Assembly: GCF_011075055.1 (NCBI RefSeq)
Contig: NC_058145.1
Coordinates: 11,777,894-11,841,893 of the forward strand
DNA from: Mangifera indica
Taxonomy: Eukaryota; Streptophyta; Magnoliopsida; Sapindales; Anacardiaceae
DNA: 64,000 bases
Reading direction: 5' to 3'
Below, piece after piece: positions 12,041 through 24,638 of this stretch (position 1 is the first letter of the stretch; each line of letters starts with the position of its first letter). The position numbers were made by a program, and so were the translations under genes. The notes beneath the pieces are model-generated. The model was given only the letters and a program-made list of their open reading frames with translations. It was not told the origin of the DNA and ran no database searches.

Positions 12041-12335
12041 GATACAATGTAGTTGTGTTTATACGCATGATCAACCAAAGAAACTTTAGTTTACGCAAAT
12101 TTTTGAACAAACTTCATGATGAATTAATTACAGTTTATATGAATTATTTGTATTTTTATGTTATATACATTATGTTATTTGGGCAAATAAACAAATTTAA
12201 AATTATGTTAGTCTTTAATTAGTTGGTTGAATCGATTCAACGGTGAATCACTAAGTAATCCATTCGATTATCAATTTAATTTTAAAAGCATTAATAAATT
12301 ATACAATACTCTAAAAGCATGCACTATTACTGCGT

Positions 12336-12743
12336 TTGTACTTCTATTTTCAACCAATCAGCCACGTATACGATAATTTCAGCCAGGGACCGAGGGGTTG
12401 GAATGGAAACAACCAGGCCAAGGAGCATTACTCCGACGATGAAGATATGGAAGAAATTGGTACATATTTTGACATTCAATTAACACAGAATGTGCAATAT
12501 TTTAGATTGCTCCTTGTGTTGTTACGTGTCTTCCATCACTATGAGGTTCATCTTCAAGGTAACCACTACCAAGCTCTGGTAGTAGAGGCAACCACCACAA
12601 GCAAAATGGGAGCAAATAAAGAAGCAAGACATGCTGCGGAATCAACCACTAGTTCTTTCAGTAGCAGCAAAATAGCGATGCAATACAATCAGCAACATGC
12701 TAATCCATTCAAATCAAGACAGCTCCAGAACTCCAGAGTTTAA
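12336..12743 (+). other. Open frame of unknown status, possible gene fragment
   Basis: A 135-codon open frame containing a hydrophilic acidic segment (AKEHYSDDEDMEEI) and a Ser/Asn/Gln-rich tail (STTSSFSSSKIAMQYNQQ). Base composition is richer in G+C than the surroundings, as in exons. I do not recognise a family. It starts inside AT-rich DNA with no clear promoter. It may be a displaced exon of another gene rather than a working gene. Confidence 0.25.
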
Positions 12744-12879
12744 AAAGAAAAAGCTATTTAGCGACATAGAGAGAATTTATATTGAAGAAGACAATCTGGG
12801 TCTTGTATTCTACAAAGTGCAGTCAATTACAAAACATTATGAATATACACGGTCATCAAATTTCCGTGTGAATACTTAA

Positions 12880-14034
12880 TTGAAAAATATGAATTTGCTC
12901 CCCATTGTTGCCGCCCTATGAAGTTGAAGAGCTCCTCTTTCGACACAATATTTTTTTAAAAAAATAACTCATCGCCTCAACGCTGAAAGAAGCATATTAG
13001 TCTGCAACTTCCAACACTGAAGGCGCTATAAAACAGGCTTATCTTCAACTGTTTTTTCCTTGACTCACAATATACTGCAAGGAATGTGTAAAACATTAGC
13101 ACAATGTTAAGAGTGGAAGAAATAATGGAATCAACATCAGAAATCGGAATGGTCGCATTTAACAAATGAAATGCTTGAAGAGTGAAGGTATAGAAAGCTC
13201 ATGTATGTTTGATATGGGTTCAAGTTTGCCATATAGAATCAGCGACAACTTTAAAGAGATGATGTAACTAATACAGAGAAATTTTAACAATAAAATAATA
13301 TGTTCAAGAATACAAATGGACATTCGAACATCTCACAAATCTAAGATGACTTCTCTTCGCTGTGCATACCATATCACAAAACTAACCTAGGGCAGAGATA
13401 TCATTAATTTAATCATATAGATAGACATAAAAAGGAGACTACAAGACAGTGCTCATTCAAACACGACTAAAGTAAAACTGAAAGAGATGGCCCATCTCTA
13501 TCATTTGGTATGATTATAAGTAAAAGCATTAAAATTTAAAAAACATATACAGGGAAGAGAATAGACAGAAAATTATAGGGGCATCTGCATCCTGTGATGC
13601 TTGTGATTATTAATGTAACATCAGATAGTAAGGTAGATGTCACAAATAAGGTAAGTAGAATTTGTGGAAGGAACAAAATTCCTATGCACCACCAATTCAG
13701 ATGAACTGGCAAGTTGTGAAGCTCGGCTGTGAAGTTCATCTCATTTATTCTAGTTTAATATTCCAATTTATTTTACAGCTCTAGTCCAAAAGTGGTATAA
13801 ACATATATCAGCAGAGATCCACATGATTACTAGCACAATTAAAGTCTACCAATAAGACTAGCAACTGCATGCACCATTACACTTAGGAAAATACTTCAAG
13901 TTTTCAGCACTAGATAGCAAATTCTTCACTTAAATTTAAAGATCACCGTGACAAGACTTAAGTAGAAAAAGAAGCCTTGTGAAACTCACATTATCAATTC
14001 TATGCGCAATTTGAACAGAAATCACCATATTTTT
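12880..14034. other. Intergenic spacer 3' of the PP1 gene
   Basis: AT-rich; no supported gene or clear mobile element. The right part should contain the 3' UTR of the PP1 gene, whose stop codon is at 14035. Confidence 0.4.
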
Positions 14035-16364
14035 TCATGAGAACCTAGGCCTTTTATCTGTAGGCTTAAGGATTTGGAAAGAGCACATTAAGCTTTCATC
14101 AACACTCATCATTGCACCAGCATTATCAAATTCACCACAATAATTGGGAGCAGAAAATATTGTGACAAGCTGTCTATCAGCGAAGAACTCATACCCATCC
14201 TCAACAACCTGGAAAAATAAGCATCAATGTAAGCTACTTGGCTCAAGAGCATGGGAAGAGAGGCAGAGAGAGAAAAGTTCATGCCCCTAACCTGATGTGC
14301 ACGACAGACCAGGTCCATATCATTCTTCATCAAAAATTCTGCCACCGCATCCGGCCCAAAAGTGTATGAGACTCCCCGGTCATTCATTCCCCAGCCCTTG
14401 ACATCTCGTCCAGGATCTGACCAAAGTAAATCACAAAGTAAACCAGAATCTGGAACATCAGTTGGACGGGTCAACATCTTAATTTGATCCAAATTTGTTA
14501 AATCAGGGGAAAGGCCACCATGCATGCACAATATCTTGTCATCGATTAGAGCAGCTACAGGAAGGCAGTTAAAACAATCAGTAAATACTTTCCATATTCT
14601 AACATTAAATCGGCGTTTGCATTCATCATAAAATCCATAAATCCGGTTGATAGAGGCACATTCATGATTTCCTCTTAAAAGAAAGAAGTTCTCGGGGTAT
14701 TTGATTTTATATGCAAGCAAAAGGCAAATTGTTTCCAAACTCTGCTTGCCACGGTCTACATAGTCCCCAAGGAATAAATAATTAGCATTAGGAGGGAAGC
14801 CCCCATATTCAAAAAGTCTCAAAAGATCTGAATACTGCCCATGAATATCTCCTGGAAATTCAGAAAAAGAAAGCCAAAATTACAAAGGTTAAAGATACTC
14901 AACTTTAGCAGCAACAGACACAATATAAGTAGGAATGATACAAGAATTTCATAATTTATGCCAACAAAGAGACATCCAAAAGAGAAATTAAGTAAAAGGG
15001 TCATAATAGAACCAGCCAAAATCTAATTCAAAACTAGCAATAGGTAACATCTTAAGCAACAATCTAAGCATCATAATGCTCATAACCTTTATTGTTGTCT
15101 GTCATTTTCACATAAAAATGAGGTGAGATATCAATAACTGATTATAATTCTCAAGAATTCCTATTTGTTTCACCAAATACAACATTTGATGAATATTACA
15201 CAGTTACTCTGACAATCTGTAGATGAATATTGCAATGTGAGTCTTACAAGCAGCAATACAGCAGTGGCGCCACTTCAATCATGTAGATGGAAGCAAACAA
15301 GAGACAAGACTAATTTCCCCTTAATGTCCTTATTCCCTCAATGCAGTTGTCCTCTTCCAGCTATGTTCTCCTAATCTCTCATATTTAAGACTCAAAATCA
15401 ACAGGTTAACACAATCCATCACCAAAAAAGAGACAACTTGAAGTAAAGCAAAGTCAACAGCTAAAGAACACCTGATAGAATTTCGATGAATGGTTCAATG
15501 TCACACAGTCTGACACCATTATTGTAAATGATTACAAGTTGCCACTATTACTATTCACCTTCTTTTAGATAAAAACATGCAAGAACTTTGTCCAAAACAG
15601 TTTACACCAAAAACTCCAATATAAGGTTATTGACAAATATACGGCAATAGCTTCTACAATTAATGCAGTTCAGGCACAAACATCACAAAAAATATACAAA
15701 ACCAAATTCAAACAAGCTCTACATTTCTACATTAGCCTCGATGCAGGCCTTTAGCACCCACATGCTTAAACCTGCACACTTATTCCCCCTTGTTCCTTTT
15801 AACCTTTTTGGGATGATTACAAGGCTGTACAAAAAGGTGTCAACCTCATTGAAACGTAAAATCAAAATGCACAAAACTCAAATAAGCCACAGGAACCAAA
15901 AATCATATCTTTGTAAGATCCCTCATTACACTCTTTAGCGTTTTTCCTTTACCTTAATTTTCAAAACCCAATTTTCTTCCCAAAAGCCACAAACTTCCCC
16001 ACTAAATCAGAACCCAAAAACAAAAGCACCATCAACGACACTAAAAGAGAGACCTTTACAGTAACATTACAGGTCACAGGTTATAGGTTAAAAAAATAAA
16101 AAAATTATTACAATTCTTATCTCATTATCACTAATTTAACCTAAAAAAAGGGGTTAAAAATGATGACGTACCGCAGATCTTGATGGGTGCAGCGAGTTCG
16201 AGAAGATTAGGTTGTTGAAGGAAGATTTCCCTGGAGACCACACAGAGTTGGCGGATCTCGGCCTCGCTGAGTTGAACTTGTTTGCCTTGTCTACCGTTCT
16301 TGACATCCAATAAACGGTTTATGATATCGTCCAAAACAGCAGGGTCCATGCTTCCTTGTGCCAT
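14035..16364 (-). CDS. TOPP: Serine/threonine protein phosphatase PP1 catalytic subunit (TOPP)
   Basis: Three coding exons: 16172-16364, 14292-14851 and 14035-14208, all with GT/AG borders; total 308 aa, normal for plant PP1. The metallophosphatase signatures are complete: GDIHG (65-69, split by intron 1), GDYVDRG (93-99), RGNHE (124-128), and the C-terminal half with [20 protein letters not shown] and [14 protein letters not shown]. These supply the two-metal centre and the His acid. PP1 dephosphorylates Ser/Thr substrates in nucleus and cytosol when bound to RVxF regulatory subunits. The short N-terminus ([19 protein letters not shown]) and tail [10 protein letters not shown] match the TOPP2/TOPP5 type. 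The last exon lies downstream of where exon 2 would otherwise read into intron sequence. Confidence 0.96.
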
Positions 16365-16499
16365 TTTTAATAATTTCTACAGCACAAATCTTAGAAACGA
16401 CGACAGGAAAACGAAGAAACGCAAGCCAGAAGAATTTGCAGAGGCCTCTGTCTTCGCAGATTGAAGAAAATAATAATATTTAAAAATGATTTTGTTTTT

Positions 16500-18202
16500 T
16501 TTTATTGATGGAATAATTTAAAGAAGAAAATGGAGGTGAGCAGAGAACGGAAACACTGACTGCAGCGCCGATGTAGCGGAGGAGCCGAGCGGCTAACAAT
16601 AATATCAATATCAATCGTTTGGCTTTCTTTGTTTCAGAAACTTTATTACGATATTGTCCAATATTTATAGCCATCTGTATTTAATTATTTAAGAATGATT
16701 TACATTTCTTAAGAAGTTTTTAACCAATTGAATACACAATTTTCGTTCAAAATCTAACCAAAAACATAATAATAATAAAAATAAATTTGTAAATATGTAA
16801 TTTTCAAGTTTGAAAAAACCCAAGCCATTTAATTATTCCTACCCAACCCCACTACAATAATTGAATAAGGCTTTTTGACCCTTTAATATATTTAAAAATT
16901 TGCAATTTAATCGTTTTAATTCAAATAACGTCGTTTATCTTATTGGATTTAATCTATTCATGATGTGTTGATTCTATTTATGCTCAATATTTAGATTTAC
17001 CTGTTTAAGACAGTTAAAAACGGTTGAAGATAATTAGATAATATTTAAATTTTTAAAACTATCGTTTAACTCATGTATATACGAACCAAAACAAAAATTC
17101 TTTTTCTTCCTAGTGTGACTATAAAACCAATTTACATAGAAAACTGTAGTGCATAGAACCAAATTATGTGGTGGCAATTAATTTATCAGGCTTCAAATTA
17201 TCATCAAATTGATCAAAATACATTCCGAGTATATAAATTTAATCTTGTATTTAATTTATAGAATTTGGAATGAATATCTAACATATTCAAACTCATCGAA
17301 ACTATCACTTATCTAAATCTAAACCCATTAAAATCATTTATAAGAAAGAATCAGATGAAATAAAGGATAAAAGAAGAGGGTATTGGTGAACAATTTGAAT
17401 CATCAAAATAATCATTCATATATATATATATATATATATATATTGAAAGTAGAGAATTAAATATGTTGGTTTGTTTGATTTTGTCAAAAACTAGAAGAGT
17501 TGAAAATGTTGTCAGGCCCAAATAATTTCATAACCTCTTAATATTGTCAACAAATCTACTTTATAGATTTTGTAGGTCATCACACTTTGTACATTTCCAA
17601 ACTTTCTACCTTGTTATAATCATCAAATCTTAATTTATTTGTATAAATAAATAAATATATATATTATTTATTTTAATTTAAATAAACAAATATTTTATGG
17701 ATCAAATCAATATTTAATTTGTCACAAAAACCAAACCCTTATTTGGATCAAATGTTCGGGCAGGGGAGCATAGTCCGATGTGATTTTTTTAATTTCAAAT
17801 TAAATTAAAAATTTTTAAACTAAATAAAATTATTTTATATTTTAAATTAAATCAAATCTAATTAAAAATTTATATTTTAATTTAATGTAGATTACAGTTT
17901 GAGTATATACAAATATAACAAGTAGCTTCTCCCCTAACAAAAGAACAAATAAATTTGAAATCAATCATTCATCTACATTCTTTTCCCCCTTTTTATCATC
18001 CATCAAATTGCAATTTTAAAGACATTCAATGTCACAATTACTCTCTAAAAAATTTATACAATACTTTGTATGAAAAATATTTCTTACGAATTCCATCACA
18101 AGGAATTTGTTTTACAATATTGTTGCCTTTTTAAGAAAAATAACACTCATATCAGTTTCACATTTGTACAAAACATTGAGCTTAGAGAAATTAATATAAA
18201 TT
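16500..18202. other. AT-rich spacer upstream of the PP1 gene
   Basis: Contains the PP1 5' region up to about 16.6 kb, then AT-rich DNA with no coding signal. A (TA)n microsatellite lies at 17418-17443. Confidence 0.45.
17418..17443. repeat. (TA)n microsatellite
   Basis: About 13 uninterrupted TA dinucleotides. Confidence 0.95.
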
Positions 18203-18839
18203 GTTAGAGTATGGGCTCTAAAACCAATTATCTAATTCATGTAATTGTATTTGTTCATTATTGGTATCACGTTTATGTTAATAAAAAAAGACATTTCTTA
18301 ATCACTATTGTACGATATGTAATTAGATGAATATCCTTAGGATAGTAGAGTCGTGACGAGAAGATTAATGTATGATATTGATCATGAGAGTCCTACAAGT
18401 ACATATGACGGTCATTTTATAGACATGTTCACCGAACTAATATGCTTAGATAATTTCATATGGATGATAACCCCTCCGCTGACTATGGAACATACCCTCT
18501 AACAAACAGTGATATATATAATCTTTTAACATGAGACCATTCGACCATTTTGTACAAAAATCAATATGGTTTGACACCAGTTTAACGCAGTTCTTGAGAC
18601 ATGATTATTAGAATGGTGATAATTAATCATATTGAGAGATGTATGAAGTTATAATGAATTTATAAAGATTTATCACTCTCGAATATAAGAGTAGATAATT
18701 CAATTAAGTCTACTAATGGATACCAATGACCACTTAAATTTGTGGTCACATGGGATTTAGTTATTACACAATTCAATGTTATTTGAGTATCTTTACATAA
18801 GTCAATTAATGTAAATCAAGGATTATCTAAGGTAGATAC

Positions 18840-19809
18840 CAAGGTTTTTAAAACCGGATTGGAATAAAAACCGTTTTAAGTGCTGGTTTCGGTCGAACCG
18901 GTTGGACCATTTGGACCGACCGACCGACCGGTTCGAGTTATATCTAATATCTAATAAAATAAAAAAATTATATTTAATCATATGTATTTTATATACTAAA
19001 TTTTATGTAATGTATACTTTTCATAATTAACAAAATATATAAATTATTAAACATTAATTTAATAAGTAATAAAACTTATTTTTATCGTTAAAAATAAAAC
19101 TTTTAACCGGATACAGCCTAAACCGGACACGCATATGTGCATATTTTTGTGTTGTGAATATTTTGATAATTTTTCACTCCTGTCAAGTTTGCAGTCTCCA
19201 AAACACCGAGCCAAAATATTGTTATTTCTTCCTTCATCCACAGTCACTTCAGGACTTCTTTTGTTGACTTGGAATTTCATTTTTGTGCAACTAGGCTGAG
19301 AAACAAATTAAGATGTAAAGCAAGCAAGGGTTTTCTGGTCTCCCTATCTGCATGGCCAAAACTCAGTATTCATTTTCGCACAATGCTTCTGAGAAGGGAG
19401 CCCCAAGTGGATTTGTCTTACCAATACGGGATGTAAGAGCTAGCATTGGGGCTGGTTCATTTATCCTCTAGTCGGGACAATGAGTACAATGCCAGGTCTC
19501 CCCACAAGGCCATGCTTTTATGATATTGATATTGACACTACAACTGGAAAGGTTGTTGGTCTCTCTTAAGGGTGCGTGAAAATTTCCTAGATTTTACTTT
19601 CCTAAAAAATGTTCATAAACCAGAATCTTTGAACCGGAAACAGCCTAAACCGGGTTGGACCGCGGTTCAGGTGCCAACCGGCGGTTCGACCGCGGTCCAA
19701 CCCGATTTATAAGCTAAAACGGTTCTGTGTTCTACAGTACTCATCTACAGTACCGGTTCACAGTCCAGCCGGTTAGACCGGCCGGTCCGGTCCGGCTTTT
19801 CAATCCTTG
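18840..19809. mobile_element. Pack-hAT: non-autonomous hAT element with captured host gene piece
   Basis: 970-bp element with perfect 8-bp target duplication GTAGATAC (18832-18839 and 19810-19817). The ends are inverted repeats: CAAGGTTTTTAAAACCGG on the left, and CAAGGATTGAAAAGCCGG on the minus strand at the right. Subterminal DNA is rich in CCGG/GGACC motifs. Two 22-bp direct repeats (19105-19126 and 19632-19653, one mismatch) bracket an insert of about 505 bp that is not transposon-like and contains the end of a formate-tetrahydrofolate ligase gene. No transposase is present. Confidence 0.9.
19295..19569 (+). pseudogene. Captured 3' fragment of formate-tetrahydrofolate ligase (FTHFS)
   Basis: The translation starts AEKQIKM and continues [20 protein letters not shown], then [20 protein letters not shown], and in a second frame [19 protein letters not shown] and [17 protein letters not shown] with a stop at 19567. 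This is the conserved C-terminus of plant 10-formyl-THF synthetase, the cytosolic one-carbon enzyme making 10-formyl-THF from formate, ATP and THF. The copy is dead: an in-frame TAA at the seventh codon after the block start, and a 1-bp deletion within GAGFIYP. CAACTAG just before 19295 looks like an intron acceptor, so genomic DNA rather than cDNA was captured. Confidence 0.88.
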
Positions 19810-21093
19810 GTAGATACTACTTTTATGTTTTAGTTTCAAAGAGATATCGGTTGATAAAAATATTATTTATATGTAATTGTATTATTGATAGGTTTTTTTT
19901 TATCATTAACACTTTTTCATTTTGGTTGTCATGATACCTTACTAAAAACTAATTTTGGTCTATTTCGCTTACTACCAACATGAAAAAGAGTTTATGGATC
20001 GCATACAAAATGGTAGATCACAAAATCTATAGGTTTTGGGTTATAAAGGTGAATCATCTCTAGAATCCAAGATGAAGGTTTTGAACTCTACAAGATTGTT
20101 GAACTTAAGTGTGATTTTGTTGACTTAAGGGACCAAAGTAAAATAACCTATAAATGGAAAGGTTGGAATAAAATGGTTGAGAGTAAACATTGATCCAAAT
20201 TAGATAAAAAAGATTTATATATTAGATAAGTCTCAGGTCATATAAAGCTCTTATCCTTAGTTAACTTTATCCAATATTTTATTGTATATTTTAAGGGTTA
20301 ATTACAAATTTGATACAAATTGATATGGTATCATATGAACAGTCATGCATGTCTTACAGACAACCATTAAGATGACATGTCAAACAAATGTACTAATTGC
20401 ATCATGCTCGTAACGGGCGTTACACCCCTTAGAATGCTCATTCATGAGTTTGTATATAAAAATACTATATTACAAATTATTCAAATTTTTGTTATTCTCA
20501 TACGATCTCAAACACATTTTTTTTTCTAAGGGGTTCTAGTAGACTTATACTGTCTTCCATCCATAACACTCAACATTAGAGTTCTTACCCTCTGATGGAA
20601 ATGTTACTTAGTCTAAATATGTATTATATGCATATTTAAAACAGTATCAAATATTAAAAATTATTGAAATGCCCTTTATAAGACAAACATGGAATAAACA
20701 TCATGTTATCAACAAAACATACTAAATATCAATCCGTAATATCCAAAGCAAACACCAACATCCATACATGTGTGTACAAGAAATAATTGTCAAAATATAT
20801 CAAAAACATAAATAATGAAATAAACAAGAGTCCCTCTCATGTTGCATCACGACTAACTAGCTAACTCGACATCACCACCTTAAAGCTCACCTATAAAATG
20901 AATAAAATTAGGTGAGTAACAAAACACTCAATAAGTGTGAAAATCAATCATACATAACATGAATCTCTACTATCCATTTTTTTAATATTTATCTCGCATT
21001 CCTAATTTATTGATTATCTTATTATCTTGTGTTCATCTCTACCCTTCCTCAGATAACGTGAAATGCATTACATGTACACAGTGATACTATAAC

Positions 21094-21176
21094 TGTAATA
21101 CCCTCAAGTATGTTCCAAGGGCAATTATATCTTTTGACCATATTTTGAGCTATTACTTATAGGAAGGGATGTTACA
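21094..21176 (-). mobile_element. 83-bp terminal-only derivative of the solo-LTR family
   Basis: On the minus strand it starts TGTAACATCCCTTCCTATAA and ends CATACTTGAGGGTATTACA. These match the first ~27 bp and last ~55 bp of the 2.2-kb LTR at 22412-24633. A perfect 5-bp target duplication ATAAC flanks it (21089-21093, 21177-21181). Everything between the two ends is missing. Confidence 0.82.
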
Positions 21177-21181
21177 ATAAC

Positions 21182-22406
21182 CAAGTTCAACACATAGAGT
21201 AGGTCTATAGTTGAAAGGATAACATCCGCTCAACAACTTTACACATTAATACTATAATTAACTTTGACTGAAAAGTTAACTCATTTTTTTTTTATGGTTG
21301 CCTTTAATCTCATTTCTTTTTTTATTTGTCTTATTCTCATTCTCTGGAGATTTACGCCTTTGTACCAATGAGCTTCGGAGCTAATATGAAGCTCTTTATC
21401 CTTATATGTCTTTTCACAAATTTTGTGGAACCTAATTAAGACTGTACATTCATTGACTTGTAAGTCCTCCCAAATTTTTTTATATGGGTGAATGTCTTTT
21501 ATAATTAGTGCCAAGATAAACTCCTTCTAAGCAATTCCTACCTTAGAAAATTTGACATTGAAGTACTCAAGATAAGCTAAGCTTTTAGGGTCTCATCATT
21601 CTCTTGGCATATGTTTCTAAGGTGATTGATTGGTAAGATAAAATGTTGAGTTTCTTGGAATTGATGTAAGAATCATATAGTGAGATGTTTTCATGAGGCA
21701 ATGGATCTAGTAGGTAGTTTTGTGAATCACTTTTAGGCTCCTTCTATGAGCATGACTACTAGATAATAACATATAGTGAGCTTGGATACTTAATGGAGGT
21801 CTATTAATCATTGAAGGCATCTAGGAAATCTTGGGGGTCAAAAGTTCCTTTTAAGAGAATATTTGATAGAAACTTTAATCTAATATGAAGGGTTGTATGA
21901 GACACCTTATAGGATAATAAGGATTTTTTGACTTTTACCTCTAGCTCATCTTATTGAGCGTCAAATCCTTCAAAGCTTGTTTGAGCCGGTATATTGGGTT
22001 GTCCACTATATTGGTATGACCACTTTTTTGTTGTAAGCTTAATGGGTGTTTAAGTGGTTATGTTTGTCATCTCTTTAGGCTTGTGTTGTTTGGATGGATC
22101 AACTTGTCAAATATGCTTTTTAACCCATCTTGTGGTGGTGTCAATTGGCTTAATCCATTAGAATATGAGTTTCCTTTTACAAGTTAAGGGCTCGATGTCC
22201 CCATGGTGAGATTTGTAATTGTTTTGTCTTCGGGTGACACCATTAAGGTGTGAATCATACTTAACATATTATTGATTAGCTCCATCGTGTATGCATATAC
22301 CTCGCTTGTTGATATCACCTCTGTGTGAATTATTTTAAATATGTTAGGGGTTATTGTTGTTTAGGGGTTATCATTGCCTAGTAATGTGTCATGCTCTACA
22401 CACTGA
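21182..22406. other. Anonymous repeat-rich spacer
   Basis: No supported gene. A 77-codon minus frame (21281-21514) is Lys/Glu-rich, resembles no family I know, and lies in repeat-like DNA. The region may be decayed retrotransposon interior, but no gag, reverse transcriptase or integrase motif could be read. Confidence 0.35.
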
Positions 22407-22411
22407 TAGTT

Positions 22412-24633
22412 TGTAACATCCCTCCCTAGAAGTAATACCTACCGAAGGAGAAATGTTATGAATTAATATCCGAAGCGTCTATTTTTTTTTTAATACTTTA
22501 AAATGAACGCATCACTAAAAGTGTTTAGAAATTATTCTAAAAAAACTAAAAATCTGGAAGTGAACAAAAGATGTATATATCTTATATGAAAACTCATCTG
22601 AAACATCTAAAATCATGAAGTAATCATATACATGCCCCTAGATACAACTATACAACTATCTAAATAGGGCCAAAATCAACAGTATCATATACATATAATA
22701 GAAACCATAGGTAACCAGCCCCAGCCTAGGTCTATCTTCACTGACCTAACCCTACCTCGCAGCTACTTCGATCACCCGTACATGTAATCATGAAAAAAAG
22801 AAAATGAGAGATAAGAACACTTAGTAAGAGGAAAGAATTAAGTAAACTATATTCTTTCTTGTTCTAACTCACTCTCGGACTCAACCTCACATTATAACCT
22901 CTATAAGAAATCGAGGGGATAATCTAGTTCATTCTTTACTATTTGGGTCATACTTTGTCTCATCTGGTGTCTATTTAATACTTTCTAGAAGCTAACTATA
23001 GGGATTTGACACTTTTCTAAGCTCGAGCTTTCTTTTTTTCTCTCACTACATCATTTTTGAATCTGAATTGTGTTCTACTATGAGTATGCTCTACTGCGAG
23101 TAGACCCTACTGTAGGTCTATGTCTTACTACGGACATGCCCTACTGCGGGCGGTGTAGTGTAAAGTGCTCCCTCATAGTTCATAGCATGCATGTGTGCAT
23201 TATATCTTACTAATCTTGTTTCTATCTAAAACTATCTATAATTCACCATACCATACTCTTGGGACGACCCTTGAATCTTGAGCCCCAAATTTTTTTTCTT
23301 ACTTTTTTTTCTTTTTCTTTTTCTTCTTTTCTTTTTCTCTCCTTTCTTTCTTTCCTCCTTTCCTTTTTCTCCTCCTTTTCTTTCTTTCTTTATTTCCAAA
23401 AACTACGAAATACTATTCATGAGACTGTTTATTTGGTAGGGCAGTCTTTTTGTTCATACAGTTTAACAGTCCAAACGGTCTTTAATTCATACAAGTTATA
23501 TATCATTGAAAAGAGGATTCAAAGAGCTTTCCAACAAACTATAATAGCCTTCATGATTCATCTGATAAAATAATCAAAACGTGGGATGAATTCAGTGGTA
23601 AAAACCTATATTTCCTATTTGTTTGGGTAAAACAGTCTTTTTGGTTTATACAATATTTAACAGTCCAAATGGTCTCTAATTCATACAAGTTATATATCAT
23701 TGAAAATATGATTCAAATACTTTCCAACAAGCTATAATAAAACTCATGATTCATCAAATAAGACAGCCAAAACGTGAGATGAAGTCAGTGGCAAAAACCT
23801 GTATTCACTGTTTATTTGGTAAGACAGTTTTTTTGTTTATACTATTTAACAGTACAACCAGTCTCTAATTCATACAAGCTATATATCAGTGAAAAGAGGA
23901 TTCAAAGAGTTTTCCAACAAGCTATAATAGCACTTATGATTCATCAGATAAGACAGTCAAAACGTGGGACGAAATCAATGGTAAAACTGTAAATATTATC
24001 CAACTCTCTGTCATGAACAAAATCACATACATAGATACCCCAAATGGTAAAACAACATTTATCAACTTCAAAATCATCATTTATAACATAGATCCAAGGA
24101 ATCAAAAGCCTAAAACATGTAATATATCAAAGATAATACCACTTACCTAGTTTCAAGTCAATCTTTGCAAGTTGGCTCCTTTCTCCTTGTCTTGTTTCCT
24201 TTATCACCAAAACCACCTTAAATCAACACCAAAACACACTAACATATTCATATAACATGCATCAAATATATATAATCATAGGTAAAGGGAAAGGAAGGAG
24301 TTCTTTTGGTTACCAAGACTTCCAAAGTGCTTCATTTTTTTCTCTTCTTATTTTATCTTCCAAAATCCTTTCAATTCCTTCATTTTTCTTCACAAAACAA
24401 AAGAAAACAACATGAAGAAGGCTGGTTGCTGGAATGGAAGGGTGAAGATGATGGAAAAGGCTTGAAGTTTCCTTTTTTTTGTCTTTTCTTTATTTATATG
24501 CATATTTATCTCTTTATCTTTACCTCTTTTTTTTTTTTTGTATTTCTTTATATATATATATTTAAAATTAGAAATATCTCAAAACAGGGTCAAAAGACAT
24601 AATTGTCCTTAGAACATACCTGAAGGTATTACA
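22412..24633 (+). mobile_element. Solo LTR, about 2.2 kb
   Basis: Starts TGTAACATCCCTCCCTAGAA and ends ATACCTGAAGGTATTACA, with perfect 5-bp target duplication TAGTT (22407-22411, 24634-24638). TG…CA ends, a 5-bp duplication and no internal region or second LTR indicate a solo LTR left by recombination. Inside are a short CTACTGCGAG-type minisatellite (23070-23157), a T/C tract (23288-23395) and three tandem units of about 192 bp. LTRs of this length starting TGTAAYA are common in plant Del/Tekay-like gypsy elements; that assignment is inference. Confidence 0.85.
23424..23990 (+). repeat. Three tandem units of ~192 bp inside the solo LTR
   Basis: Units start near 23424, 23615 and 23808. Shared landmarks are AACAGTCCAAACGGTCT, CATACAAGTTATATATCA, GATTCAAAGAGCTTTCCAAC and AAAACGTGGGATGAA. 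The units differ by scattered substitutions, so the triplication is not recent. Confidence 0.9.
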
Positions 24634-24638
24634 TAGTT

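Larger units (their letters stand above)
18203..20300. mobile_element. Decayed repeat, probably an old LTR, interrupted by a hAT element
   Basis: Starts TGTTAGAGTATGGGCTCT, a TG-type end often seen in copia-like LTRs, and continues as anonymous AT-rich sequence. It is split at 18839/19810 by the Pack-hAT element described separately. I could not place its right end or a target duplication, so the superfamily and limits are a guess. Confidence 0.35.

Noticed and set aside
17418..17443. (TA)n run as an origin or promoter
   Set aside because: Ordinary microsatellite; no gene or other signal next to it.
21281..21514. Lys-rich 77-codon minus frame as a gene
   Set aside because: Repeat-like surroundings, no start context and no homology I can name.
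23424..23990. CRISPR-like array
   Set aside because: Three diverged tandem units of ~192 bp without short repeats and spacers, in eukaryotic nuclear DNA inside an LTR.
22412..24633. DNA transposon with TGTAA/TTACA inverted ends
   Set aside because: The inverted similarity is only about five bases; TG…CA ends and a 5-bp duplication fit an LTR better.
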